Of a DNA stretch of 54,451 nt, positions 1 through 8,071 are shown piece by piece. How positions within the stretch are numbered: the first letter of the stretch is position 1; every line of letters begins with the position of its first letter. The notes under the pieces were generated by a model that ran no database searches, had not been told where the DNA came from, and saw only the letters and a list, made by a program, of their open reading frames with translations. Source of the stretch: Betaproteobacteria bacterium (GTDB lineage: Bacteria > Pseudomonadota > Gammaproteobacteria > Burkholderiales > SHXO01); assembly GCA_009693245.1 (NCBI GenBank), contig SHXO01000008.1:1-54451 (forward strand). The letters are read 5' to 3'. Made by a program: the position numbers and the translations under genes.

Positions 1-72
1 CGCGCCCGCGAAGAACACATAGCGTAGCCATTCGCGATTGTCTCTGAGTACCAGTACTCTTTCATTTGCCAT
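1..72 (-). CDS. 5' end of an unidentified protein (partial)
   Basis: An open frame runs off the left edge. It starts at an ATG at 72 with a good ribosome binding site (GAGGAA about eight bases upstream). Only 24 residues are visible, ending in a hydrophobic stretch (YVFFAGA) that could begin a membrane segment. I do not recognise the family. A transporter subunit would fit the neighbouring uronate dehydrogenase, but that is a guess. The 270 bases between this gene and udh hold the divergent promoter region; I see no clear promoter boxes or other gene there. Confidence 0.4.
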   Translation of the reverse strand, partial: MANERVLVLRDNREWLRYVFFAGA

Positions 73-342
73 GGGGCGGCTTCCTCGGTCGCGCAGGCAC
101 GGGGCGGAATTTCCCCGGTGCACTCCTATCGGCGCATGGGGTATTCTCTTGATCACGACTGCGATGAGAAAAATTACCGGCGCTACGCGGCTATAAGTCA
201 TCTTCGGCGACCCGCGCCATAAGGCGGGGACCCCGGAGACTTTCAATGCCATTTGCGGTCGCAAAGGTGTCACGGGCCGCGACAGGGAGGAAGGGCAAGC
301 GGGGCTGATCGCGGCGTTCTTAGGCTTGGAAAACATATACCG

Positions 343-1167
343 ATGAAAACCTTATTGATGACTGGCGCCGCGGGCAGTGTAGGCACCATGCTAAGACCTG
401 AATTGGCCGGAAAATACCGACTCAAACTTTCGGACTTGCACCCCATCAAACGGCTCGCCGAGGGAGAGAAATTCGTGCGTGCCGACATCGCGCGGCTCTC
501 GGACATGGTGCGCGTGACCAAGGGGGTGGACGCCATCCTTCACCTCGGAGGATTTTCCGTGGAAGGCCCGTGGGAAGACATCCTGCGCGCGAACATTGTG
601 GGGTGCTACAACTTGTTCGAGGCCGCCCGGCGCAACGGCGTGAAGCGCATCTTGTTCGCCACCAGCAATCATGCCGCCGGGTTTTACCGGCGCGATGAGA
701 TCATCGATCATCGCGTGTACCCGAAGCCCGATAGCCGCTACGGGGTATCCAAGGTGTTCGGCGAGCAGCTTGGCAGTTTGTATGCGGACAAGTACGGCAT
801 GGAAGTGTTCTGCATGCGTATCGGCAATGTGGCCACGAAGCCGGTGGACAAGCGCCGGTTGTCCATCTGGATCAGTCCGCGTGATCTCGCGCAGTTGGTG
901 TGCATCGGCGTGGACCGGCCTGGCATGCACTTCGAGATCGTCTACGGCGTCTCGGGAAACGAGCGCAGTTGGTACGACAACTCCAATGCCACCCGCGTAG
1001 GCTACCGTCCCGCGGATGATAGCGAACCGCAAGCGGCCGAGGTGCTGGCGAGGGAGAAACCTGGCGACCCGGTGGCCGAACTTTACCAAGGCGGAACATT
1101 CGTCAAGGCCGAGACCGGGGGAGATCCCTCCCGGCCGGCTCCCAAATCGAAAGGACGCAAGAGATGA
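343..1167 (+). CDS. udh: Uronate dehydrogenase-like NAD-dependent epimerase/dehydratase
   Basis: A 274-residue extended SDR protein with the N-terminal nucleotide-binding motif GAAGSVG at residues 8-14. It also has LHLGG, SSN-like (ATSNHAAGFY), and the catalytic YGVSK at about residues 134-138. The internal pattern, including VYGVSGN, the WWDN-like WYDNS and the C-terminal YQGGTFV, is that of uronate dehydrogenases, which oxidise galacturonate or glucuronate to the aldaric lactone with NAD. The ATG at 343 is chosen because homology begins there; an in-frame upstream ATG at 253 would add 30 low-complexity residues. The stop overlaps the start of the next gene (ATGA), so the two are translationally coupled. 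Another NAD-dependent sugar dehydrogenase is possible. Confidence 0.82.
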   Translation: MKTLLMTGAAGSVGTMLRPELAGKYRLKLSDLHPIKRLAEGEKFVRADIARLSDMVRVTKGVDAILHLGGFSVEGPWEDILRANIVGCYNLFEAARRNGVKRILFATSNHAAGFYRRDEIIDHRVYPKPDSRYGVSKVFGEQLGSLYADKYGMEVFCMRIGNVATKPVDKRRLSIWISPRDLAQLVCIGVDRPGMHFEIVYGVSGNERSWYDNSNATRVGYRPADDSEPQAAEVLAREKPGDPVAELYQGGTFVKAETGGDPSRPAPKSKGRKR

Positions 1168-1961
1168 GTGCTACCCCGGTGCTGATGGAAAGCGTGGAGG
1201 AAGGCGTGGTGACGCTCACCATGAACCGGCCGGACCGCCGCAACGCGCTCAATCTCGAAATGACTCTCGCCATGAGGGAAGCTCTCACACGCGCCGCGGA
1301 GGACTCCAGCGTGCGCGCCGTGGTGTTGACCGGTGCTGGACAAGCCTTCTGTGCCGGCGGCGACGTTCAGGCCATGGCGCAGGGCCGGGGGCAAGAGGTA
1401 TGCGCCGAGGAACGCGCGCGCGCATTGCGGATTCGCGCGGAATCATCGCGGTTGTTGTGCGAAATGCCCAAGCCCACTGTCGCGGTTATCGGCGGAGCCG
1501 CGGCCGGTGCGGGTTTAGCGCTCGCCCTGGCGTGCGATTTTCGCGTGGCCGTGAGCGGAGCCAAGATCACCACCGCCTTCGCGAAGGTGGGCCTCTCGGG
1601 AGATTTCGGTATCAGTTATTTTCTACCCAGGTTGGTGGGCGCGGCGCGAGCCAGGGAGTTGATGATGCTCTCGCCCGTGCTGGCGAGCGAGGAAGCCATG
1701 GCTCTGGGCTTGATCCACCGAGTCTACGGGGCCGGGGAGTTCAGCGTGCAGGCGCGTGCCTTCGTGACTACGCTCGCGCAAGGCCCCACTATTGCCCTGG
1801 GGCGCATGAAGCGCAATCTCAACGCTTCCAACGACCGAACGCTCTCCGGCTTTCTGGATAGCGAGTCCGCGATCCAAGTTTCTTGTTTCGGCACCGAGGA
1901 TCACAAGGCCGCTGCCGCGGCCTTCGTGGAGAAGCGGACGCCGCGATTTCTCGGGCGCTAG
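1164..1961 (+). CDS. Enoyl-CoA hydratase/isomerase family protein (crotonase fold)
   Basis: 265 residues, a standard length for the crotonase family. It has the N-terminal LTMNRPDRRNAL motif, the first oxyanion-hole segment FCAGGDVQAM and the second GGAAAGAGLALALACD. At the usual catalytic glutamate 164 site the sequence reads LSGDFGISYFLPRLVG, with Asp rather than Glu, as in PaaG-type isomerases. This argues for an isomerase or other reaction rather than simple hydration. It overlaps udh by four bases and ends in a four-base tail-to-tail overlap with the NicO gene on the opposite strand. The substrate is unknown. Confidence 0.85.
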   Translation: MSATPVLMESVEEGVVTLTMNRPDRRNALNLEMTLAMREALTRAAEDSSVRAVVLTGAGQAFCAGGDVQAMAQGRGQEVCAEERARALRIRAESSRLLCEMPKPTVAVIGGAAAGAGLALALACDFRVAVSGAKITTAFAKVGLSGDFGISYFLPRLVGAARARELMMLSPVLASEEAMALGLIHRVYGAGEFSVQARAFVTTLAQGPTIALGRMKRNLNASNDRTLSGFLDSESAIQVSCFGTEDHKAAAAAFVEKRTPRFLGR

Positions 1962-2785
1962 CCCAAGGTGTTGAGTGTGCGCATCGCATTGATCGTCAGT
2001 AACACGCCCACCAAGACGATGACGAGCGAGGTACCCACCTGAATGCGAACCGCCCAGGCACCGCTTAACCAGTCGAGTACCTTCTGCCCAACCTTGGCCG
2101 CGATGATGCCGACGATGACCAAGGTGGCGGCGAAGCCCACGCTGAACACCACCACGGTGAGCAGGCCCAGCATCACTTTCCCTTGAGCCAGCGCGGAGAG
2201 CAGGATGGCCAGTGCCGCGGGGTCGGGGAGTAATCCGCCCGCGATACCCAGGACGATCAACACCCACAGGCTCATTTTTCTTCCGTCCACGGAAGGTAGC
2301 GCGTGCGAATGTTTGATGCCCCAGCCGTGGCTGTGCCAGCCCATCTCACCCTCGCCATGGGAGTGGGAATGCGGCTGATCGTGGGAATGTTCCGGGTGTC
2401 CGTGAGGATGTTCGTGACCGTGGGCAGGCAATGAAGGCATGGCGGTGCCGGCACCTTCTCCCTTGAGGGCGGGCCGCAAGAGTTCTCGCTGAGTCCACAA
2501 GGTCCATAGGCCTAATACGATGACTAGAGCCCCGGTGAATAAGGCCAGCCACGCCTCGATGCGCTGGGGAACGAAATGCGAAGAACCCATGGAGGCCAGC
2601 ACACCCACCAGCACGATGCCGCTAGTGTGAGACAAGGTGACGAAGATGCCCAGGATGACGGCGTCCATGGGCTTGCCACGGGCGCCGACGATGTATGCCG
2701 CCGCGATGGTCTTGCCATGGCCGGGAGTGGCTGCATGGACGGCGCCTACCCAGAACGCGGAAGCGAGATAGACGAGGGTTTCGAT
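1958..2785 (-). CDS. NicO/RcnA-family nickel/cobalt exporter, non-canonical start
   Basis: An integral membrane protein with the NicO signature HAATPGHGKT near the N-terminus, several hydrophobic segments and a cytoplasmic-type loop of about 40 residues packed with histidines (for example HGHEHPHGHPEHSHD). This is typical of Ni/Co efflux proteins. The first ATG, at 2668, would delete the conserved HAxxPGHGKT motif. The frame upstream is open only back to the TAA of the DUF1501 gene at 2795-2797 and holds no ATG, GTG or TTG. The best candidate start is ATC at 2785, six bases after an AAGGA box, giving 275 residues. Either a rare AUC start is used or the start codon has mutated. It follows the DUF1501 gene by 9 bases. 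Confidence 0.78.
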   Translation of the reverse strand: METLVYLASAFWVGAVHAATPGHGKTIAAAYIVGARGKPMDAVILGIFVTLSHTSGIVLVGVLASMGSSHFVPQRIEAWLALFTGALVIVLGLWTLWTQRELLRPALKGEGAGTAMPSLPAHGHEHPHGHPEHSHDQPHSHSHGEGEMGWHSHGWGIKHSHALPSVDGRKMSLWVLIVLGIAGGLLPDPAALAILLSALAQGKVMLGLLTVVVFSVGFAATLVIVGIIAAKVGQKVLDWLSGAWAVRIQVGTSLVIVLVGVLLTINAMRTLNTLG

Positions 2786-2794
2786 AGGGTTTCC

Positions 2795-4006
2795 TTATCC
2801 GAACACAGGAAAGGGTTTGAACTTCCCGCCCAGCAATGCGCTGGAGTCTTTCACACCCAACCAACCCTCGATCATGGTGGCGTAGGTGCGGCGGAAATCC
2901 GCGGTGTGAATCAAGTTATCGTCTGGAGTGAGTTGCGTAAGGCTTACCGGTGTGCCGTAGTGCCCGCCCTTCACGGGTTTGCCCACGATGAACATGGGGC
3001 CCGCGGTTCCGTGGTCGGTGCCCAGGCTGGTGTTTTCCGGTACGCGGCGCCCGAACTCCGAGAAGGCCATCACCACCACGTCGTCCGCGCGGCCGATGCG
3101 TTCCAGATCGCGCATGAAGCCATACACGGCATCGGAAACATAGGTGAGCAGGCGTTGGTGGACATCGCCCTGGTGCACATGAGTATCGAAGGAATTATTG
3201 CGGTAGGCCACGTAGAACAATCGCGTGGGAAGCCCCGCATGGATCAGCGCCGCGACCTTGGGCAAATCCACCGGGACGATGCCGTAGTCCACGGGTGTTT
3301 TGTATTTGGACCAGGCATCGCGCACCAGCGCGGAAGCGTCGCGCGCGCCGCGCGCCACGTCGAGGAGATAGCGGTGGTTGGTGCTACTCGAAGCGGGCGT
3401 ATCGCTCACCCTTTCGATTAATTCAAGCTCCTGGTAGAAGCTCTTGCGTTGAAACTTCGCAGGGTCGTCGAACACCACGGGCGTGTGAATCTGGCTGCGC
3501 ACGGCGAGCGATTGCGAAGAATCCACGTTGATGAGGAAATTGCGCTCGCCGCCGGGTTCGAGGGTATCGGCGAGACGCCCGACCCAGCCGTACTCCTGCC
3601 CGCTGTTGGGCGCGGCCGTGTGCCAATAGGCCATGGAGGCGAAGTGCGAGAAGCTTGGGTTGTCGTAACCGCAGCCGTGCACGACGGCGAGCTTGCCGTC
3701 CTTGTACAAACTTTCGAAGCCGGCCATGCCGGGGCTAAAGCCGTAGCGGTCGTCGATCTTGCGCAGTTTGTTCGCCTTGAGGCCCACGGTGGGGCGCTGG
3801 CGGTAGTAGGCATCGTCGGTGTAAGGCACCACCGTGTTGAGGCCATCGTTACCGCCCGATAATTCGAGCACGACCAGGATGCGGTTGTCGTTGGCGTCTT
3901 TCATGGCCGCCTGCGCCGCTTGGCCGAATAACGCGGGCAATACGCCCGCCGTGTGAACGCACAAGCCGCCAAGGCCTGCCTTGAGTAACGCGCGTCGTGT
4001 TGGCAT
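2795..4006 (-). CDS. DUF1501 family exported protein
   Basis: 403 residues starting at the ATG at 4006, preceded by AAGGAG. The N-terminus TRRALLKAG followed by a hydrophobic stretch is a twin-arginine signal peptide. The mature start LVVLELSGGNDGLNTVVPY is the hallmark of the DUF1501 family, a predicted alkaline-phosphatase-like/sulfatase-fold protein; DHGTAGPMF lies near the C-terminus. Members are nearly always encoded just downstream of a DUF1800 gene, as here (16-base gap), and are thought to act with it in the periplasm. The biochemical role is not established. Confidence 0.92.
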   Translation of the reverse strand: MPTRRALLKAGLGGLCVHTAGVLPALFGQAAQAAMKDANDNRILVVLELSGGNDGLNTVVPYTDDAYYRQRPTVGLKANKLRKIDDRYGFSPGMAGFESLYKDGKLAVVHGCGYDNPSFSHFASMAYWHTAAPNSGQEYGWVGRLADTLEPGGERNFLINVDSSQSLAVRSQIHTPVVFDDPAKFQRKSFYQELELIERVSDTPASSSTNHRYLLDVARGARDASALVRDAWSKYKTPVDYGIVPVDLPKVAALIHAGLPTRLFYVAYRNNSFDTHVHQGDVHQRLLTYVSDAVYGFMRDLERIGRADDVVVMAFSEFGRRVPENTSLGTDHGTAGPMFIVGKPVKGGHYGTPVSLTQLTPDDNLIHTADFRRTYATMIEGWLGVKDSSALLGGKFKPFPVFG

Positions 4007-4022
4007 GTCGGTGCTCCTTATC

Positions 4023-6053
4023 CTAAGCCTGCGTAGCTGGAAACAAAATGGATGCGCTCGCTTCGGCAACATACGTGTTACGAACAAGGGGAGGTTCCCC
4101 TTGTTTATCCCCCGGAAGGAACAAGGGGACGGCCCCTTGTTGATCCCCGAAACCAGGCAGAAGTTGGGCGAAGTTTTTTCCAAATTTGTCATCGATTAAC
4201 TCGTTAGCGCCTAGCTGGTACTCGGGGCTGCTCAGCATGAGGTGCAACATCATGCGCAGCCCATCTTCCATGTAGGTTTCCGCGGCGCTCAAAGAGCCGG
4301 TACCCAATTCCTTGTTGAGGAATTTCACCAGCGCGTCGCGCTCGCCCGCATCCAGGGAAACGCTCAAGAAGCGCTGCGCGAAATAATCCACGGCCTGCGC
4401 GGTGGTCTTCAAGCCGCGCGCCTTTACCATGGCGGCGAGATCCAAGTGCGCAACGTGGCGGGGAATGGGCTTTACTTTTTCGACTGCCTTTTGCCAGCCG
4501 CGGTAGCTGGCGTAGCGGGTATTGAAATCCTCGTCGCGGTCGGCCATCTTGTTGGACATGGCCATCATGTCGCCGCCGCCCATGTCCTTGCCTTCAGGAA
4601 TCGTAGCCGTGCTGATGTCCATGCCTTGCGATATTTTCTCGTGCACGGCGCGAATTTCGCTGCCGGTAGGGTAGACCGGGTAGCGATCCGCCGGAATGTA
4701 GGTGATGTCCGGGAACATGATGTCGCGGATGTAGTTGGCGCGCTCCATCAGCAACCCTGGGGTGATCCAGCTACGACCATAGGCCCAGCCCGCGACCGTG
4801 GGCGGGCGTAGCAGATTCTGCCCGAGGGCCGTGGTGACTTCGTTGAAATCCGGAACGCCCGGTATTTCCCTTAGCCCCAATTTGCGATAAGTGGAAACCG
4901 CCAGTTCCACCGGGCTCTTGATACGCGTGCCCATGGCGGAGGCGCTGTAGAAGTCCTTCGACAGGAATATCGTTTCCAGCAGCGGTGCGATGTCGTAGCG
5001 GTTATCGCGCAGCACCGCGCCCAGTCTCTTGCGCATTTCGGGCGTGATCTCGTCGCTCACAAAGAAACGGTAAATCTTGCCGGCGAGAAACTCGGCCGTA
5101 ACGGGCTGCTGCAAGATGATGTCGATGGCCTGCACACCGTCGAAGCGGCCGCGATGGCCCAGCAGCAATTTTTCGGCGTCGTCGTGCTGCTCACGGTTGA
5201 CGACGAACCTGGTATCGGCGTAGTTCCAACCGGTGAAGGCGCGCGCCGCTTCGCGAATATCCTTCTCGCTGTAGTTGCCCACGCCCATGGTGAACAATTC
5301 CATGATCTCGCGCGCGAAGTTCTCGTTGGGCGCACCCTTGACGTTCACGCCGGCATCGAGATAGGACAGCATGGCGGGATCTTGCGCCACGCCGATGGCC
5401 AAGTCGCGGAAATTGCCCAATCCTTTGTTCTGAAACATCTGCAGCTGGATGAGCATTTTTCGGTAGTCGCGCACTTTCTCTTCGCTGGTGGCGAAGTGGC
5501 CGTGCCAGAACAGCGCCATTTTTTCTTCCAGGGGCCGTTGCGTGGCCACCATGCGGTTGGCCCACCAGTAAGCCACCCGGTTAGTCTCCAGGCGGCTGGC
5601 GCGCAGCCAGTAGAAGAATTTATTCACCACCGGTTGCAAGGGCCGGTTGCCGGCGGGCTTCACCTTCACGCCCAAGGCTTCGCCCTTTGCCTTGGCTTGG
5701 TCCGTGGTAGCGGGGCGGCTCACGGGGAAGGGTTCGATCCCTTCATCGTGAATGCCGGAATGATCGAAGGCGGGAAGATCGTTGGGGATATTCTTCGGGC
5801 GCACCAGCGCTGCCACCGCTTGCTTGGGTGTCATGGCGGCGAAGCGGGCGACTTCCTCTGGTGTGCCGCCGAACCCAGCGCGTTCGAGCAAGTGAGCGGC
5901 GCGATCCTCGCTCCAATCGCTGGCGGAAATGGCTTGCAGGTCACCGCTCCATTGGGCAGGACCGGGGCTCAGGCGCTGGCCGGCCGAGGCGGCTTGCATG
6001 CATAGGCTGGCGAACGCCAGGACAAGCAGTGGATTCGTGAATGCTTTGGACAT
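4023..6053 (-). CDS. DUF1800 family exported protein
   Basis: 676 residues from the ATG at 6053, which has an AGAAGGAAAA ribosome binding site. An alternative upstream ATG at 6089 is less likely. A Sec signal peptide (KAFTNPLLVLAFASLCMQAASA) is followed by DUF1800 landmarks: HLLERAGFGGTPEEV, KMALFWHGHFATS, NENFAREIMELFTMGVG and AARAFTGW. The family ending LMLSSPEYQ is followed by about 55 extra residues. These are encoded partly by two palindromic repeats at 4083-4141, so the native C-terminus was probably replaced by repeat insertion. It pairs with the DUF1501 gene. Confidence 0.92.
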   Translation of the reverse strand: MSKAFTNPLLVLAFASLCMQAASAGQRLSPGPAQWSGDLQAISASDWSEDRAAHLLERAGFGGTPEEVARFAAMTPKQAVAALVRPKNIPNDLPAFDHSGIHDEGIEPFPVSRPATTDQAKAKGEALGVKVKPAGNRPLQPVVNKFFYWLRASRLETNRVAYWWANRMVATQRPLEEKMALFWHGHFATSEEKVRDYRKMLIQLQMFQNKGLGNFRDLAIGVAQDPAMLSYLDAGVNVKGAPNENFAREIMELFTMGVGNYSEKDIREAARAFTGWNYADTRFVVNREQHDDAEKLLLGHRGRFDGVQAIDIILQQPVTAEFLAGKIYRFFVSDEITPEMRKRLGAVLRDNRYDIAPLLETIFLSKDFYSASAMGTRIKSPVELAVSTYRKLGLREIPGVPDFNEVTTALGQNLLRPPTVAGWAYGRSWITPGLLMERANYIRDIMFPDITYIPADRYPVYPTGSEIRAVHEKISQGMDISTATIPEGKDMGGGDMMAMSNKMADRDEDFNTRYASYRGWQKAVEKVKPIPRHVAHLDLAAMVKARGLKTTAQAVDYFAQRFLSVSLDAGERDALVKFLNKELGTGSLSAAETYMEDGLRMMLHLMLSSPEYQLGANELIDDKFGKNFAQLLPGFGDQQGAVPLFLPGDKQGEPPLVRNTYVAEASASILFPATQA
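4083..4105. repeat. Palindromic repeat, copy 1 (AACAAGGGG hairpin)
   Basis: Nine-base arms AACAAGGGG and CCCCTTGTT around a five-base loop, followed by TATCCCC. A second, near-identical hairpin lies 14 bases further on. Both are inside the 3' end of the DUF1800 reading frame. The form is that of a REP-like element. Confidence 0.8.
4120..4141. repeat. Palindromic repeat, copy 2 (AACAAGGGG hairpin)
   Basis: Perfect nine-base arms AACAAGGGG / CCCCTTGTT with a four-base loop, followed by GATCCCC. It matches copy 1 in both arms and in the 3' flank, which supports a mobile or amplified short element rather than chance. Confidence 0.8.
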
Positions 6054-6122
6054 TGGTTTTCCTTCTGAACCGAAGGCGAAAGGATACACGGCCAGAACGC
6101 TTGCGGCTGGAGGCCGGAAAAT

Positions 6123-6647
6123 TTAGTGCGGCGGCTGGAGGGCGGGATTGAAGAACCGGAACCGGTTCTTGCCGCTTTCCTTGGCGAAGTACATGGCGGT
6201 GTCGGCGTTACGGATGAGAATCTCCGCGCTTTCTCCGTCGTTCGGGTAGATGCTGATGCCCGCTGTGAGTGTGACTCCGATGTCGTGATTTTCGATGCGG
6301 AAGGGCTGGCTCATGGCTGCGGTGATTTTGCGTGCGACCGCGCCCGCATCGGCACCTTCCTTGAGTTCGGGTAGCACGACGACGAATTCGTCGCCGCCCA
6401 GGCGGGAAACCGTATCGATCTCGCGCACGCAACTGCGCAAGCGCTCGCTCATGCCCTTGAGCAGCAAGTCGCCGGCGTGATGGCCATAGCGGGCATTGAC
6501 TTGTTTGAAGCCATCGAAATCGAAGAACAGCATGCCCACGAGGCTCTTGTTGCGCTGGGCGGCGGCTACCGCTTGTTCAAGGCGGTCCACCAGCAACAAC
6601 CGGTTAGGCAGCCCGGTGAGCGCGTCGGAGTAGGCGAGTTGGAATAT
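6123..6647 (-). pseudogene. GGDEF domain, probably 5'-truncated diguanylate cyclase
   Basis: The frame encodes a whole GGDEF domain. It has the entry motif YSDALTGLPNR, the substrate/metal segment FFDFDGFKQVN and an intact active site RLGGDEF, ending soon after DTAMYFAKESGKNRF. Nothing precedes the domain: a TAA at 6663-6665 closes the frame 15 codons before DALTGLPNR, and the stretch has no ATG, GTG or TTG. The first TTG (6599) would remove the DALTGLPNR motif. An ATA at 6647 lies five bases after GGGGAGG and could be a weak start. Its 5' end is overlapped by the 3' end of the M20 peptidase frame. I judge it a fragment of a larger sensory cyclase, but a short stand-alone enzyme is possible. 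Confidence 0.65.
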
Positions 6648-7944
6648 GCGCGCCTCCCCGATTTACCCCGCACCAGCGAGCCATGAAAAGTGCCAGCACC
6701 GTGCATACGCGCCGCGTGCTTTCCAAGCACACCGACTCGTCGATGCCATGAATGTGAGTGGCCTCCGGGCCGTAGCAAGTGGCCGGGGTGGATCCGTACA
6801 GATTGAATACCCGGATGTCCGTGGTGCCTGACATGTCCATCCACCGCGGCGGCGTACCGCACACTTTTTCATGGCTGGCGCGCAGTACCTCTATGGACGG
6901 GTGGCCGGTATCCACTAGACAACCCTCCGATTGCAGGCCTGCGTAGGTCACGCGAACGATCACTTCAGCGAGCTTCGCATGTTCTTGCGCGGTTTGCCGC
7001 AGTGCGGACTCCACTGCTTGTTGGGCCTCCTTGACGCTCATGCCTGGATAAAAGCCGGCGCGAATGTCCATCACGCAGCGCGTGGCCACCGACGAGTGCC
7101 ATTCGCCGCCGCGAATTTTTCCAAGATTGAAGTTGATGGGCCGCTCATGCTGTGCGAACGCCGGGTGCCGGTTCGCGGGCTCGTTCCATTGCGCCTCCAG
7201 GCGTTTGAGTCCCTGATAGAGGGCGAACGCGGCTTCGATAGCATTGATTCCACGCTGGGCTTGAAACACGTGAGCGGGCCGCCCCAGCACCTCCACGCTC
7301 AACCAGAGCACACCCACCTGGGCGCGCAGCACAGTTTCGTTGAAAGGTTCGGGAATGATGGCCGCATCCGCCCGGTAACCTTGCGCCAGACAGGCCAATG
7401 CTCCGTTACCCGTGCACTCCTCCTCCACCACGGATTGCAGATAGACAGGAGCGGCGGGTTCTAGCCCGAGCTGGCGAAGGCTTCGATAAGCCATGACGTA
7501 GGCGGCGATTCCTGCCTTCATGTCACCGGCTCCCCGGCCGTAGAGCCGCCCCTTGTCCACGCGGGGTTCGAAAGGCGGCGAGGCCCAGAGTTCTTCAGCG
7601 CCGACTGGCACCACGTCGATATGGCCGTTGAGGATGAGCGAGCGGCCTGACCTTTTGCCGGGTTCATGCACGCCAACGACATTGTCATGCCGGTGCCAGT
7701 GGCCCGTCACGGGCGCATATCCTGGCATACCCTCCAGTTTTTTTGGATCCACCGGGAAGCGGTCGGTTTTCAATCCGAGGCCTTGGAACAGGCCTTCCAT
7801 GAAGTCCTGGGCGCTGGCCTCTTCTCCCATCAGGCTTGGAAACCTTACCAAGGTGGAGGTGAGCTCGCACAAGGCCTTCGCGTTGTCGTTCACCGCGGCG
7901 ATGATTTCGGCTTCCAGATTCGGATCTACTTTGGCATCTAGCAT
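6604..7944 (-). CDS. M20 family metallopeptidase (ArgE/DapE/CPG2-like)
   Basis: 446 residues. It shows the M20 metal and catalytic motifs: NGHIDVVPVG (metal His and catalytic Asp), GRGAGDMKAG (bridging Asp), VVEEECTGNGA (catalytic Glu pair) and ATHIHGIDE near the C-terminus (metal His). It is likely a cytosolic dinuclear zinc amidohydrolase acting on an N-acyl or N-carbamoyl amino acid or small peptide. The natural end seems to be near ARWCGV; the last roughly 19 residues run into the GGDEF fragment in another frame, which suggests a deletion junction at the 3' end. It is divergent from the D-amino-acid dehydrogenase, consistent with amino acid derivative catabolism. Confidence 0.88.
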   Translation of the reverse strand: MLDAKVDPNLEAEIIAAVNDNAKALCELTSTLVRFPSLMGEEASAQDFMEGLFQGLGLKTDRFPVDPKKLEGMPGYAPVTGHWHRHDNVVGVHEPGKRSGRSLILNGHIDVVPVGAEELWASPPFEPRVDKGRLYGRGAGDMKAGIAAYVMAYRSLRQLGLEPAAPVYLQSVVEEECTGNGALACLAQGYRADAAIIPEPFNETVLRAQVGVLWLSVEVLGRPAHVFQAQRGINAIEAAFALYQGLKRLEAQWNEPANRHPAFAQHERPINFNLGKIRGGEWHSSVATRCVMDIRAGFYPGMSVKEAQQAVESALRQTAQEHAKLAEVIVRVTYAGLQSEGCLVDTGHPSIEVLRASHEKVCGTPPRWMDMSGTTDIRVFNLYGSTPATCYGPEATHIHGIDESVCLESTRRVCTVLALFMARWCGVNRGGAHIPTRLLRRAHRAA

Positions 7945-8071
7945 GTTGCATTACCGGTACTAGTGGCTGGTAGATTAACTTGAAATGTTGCGATTGGCGA
8001 AGAGGCCGGGCATGATTCGCCCTCTTTCATGACCGGCGCATAAGAATGGGTTCAAAAAAGGAAGCAGAACA

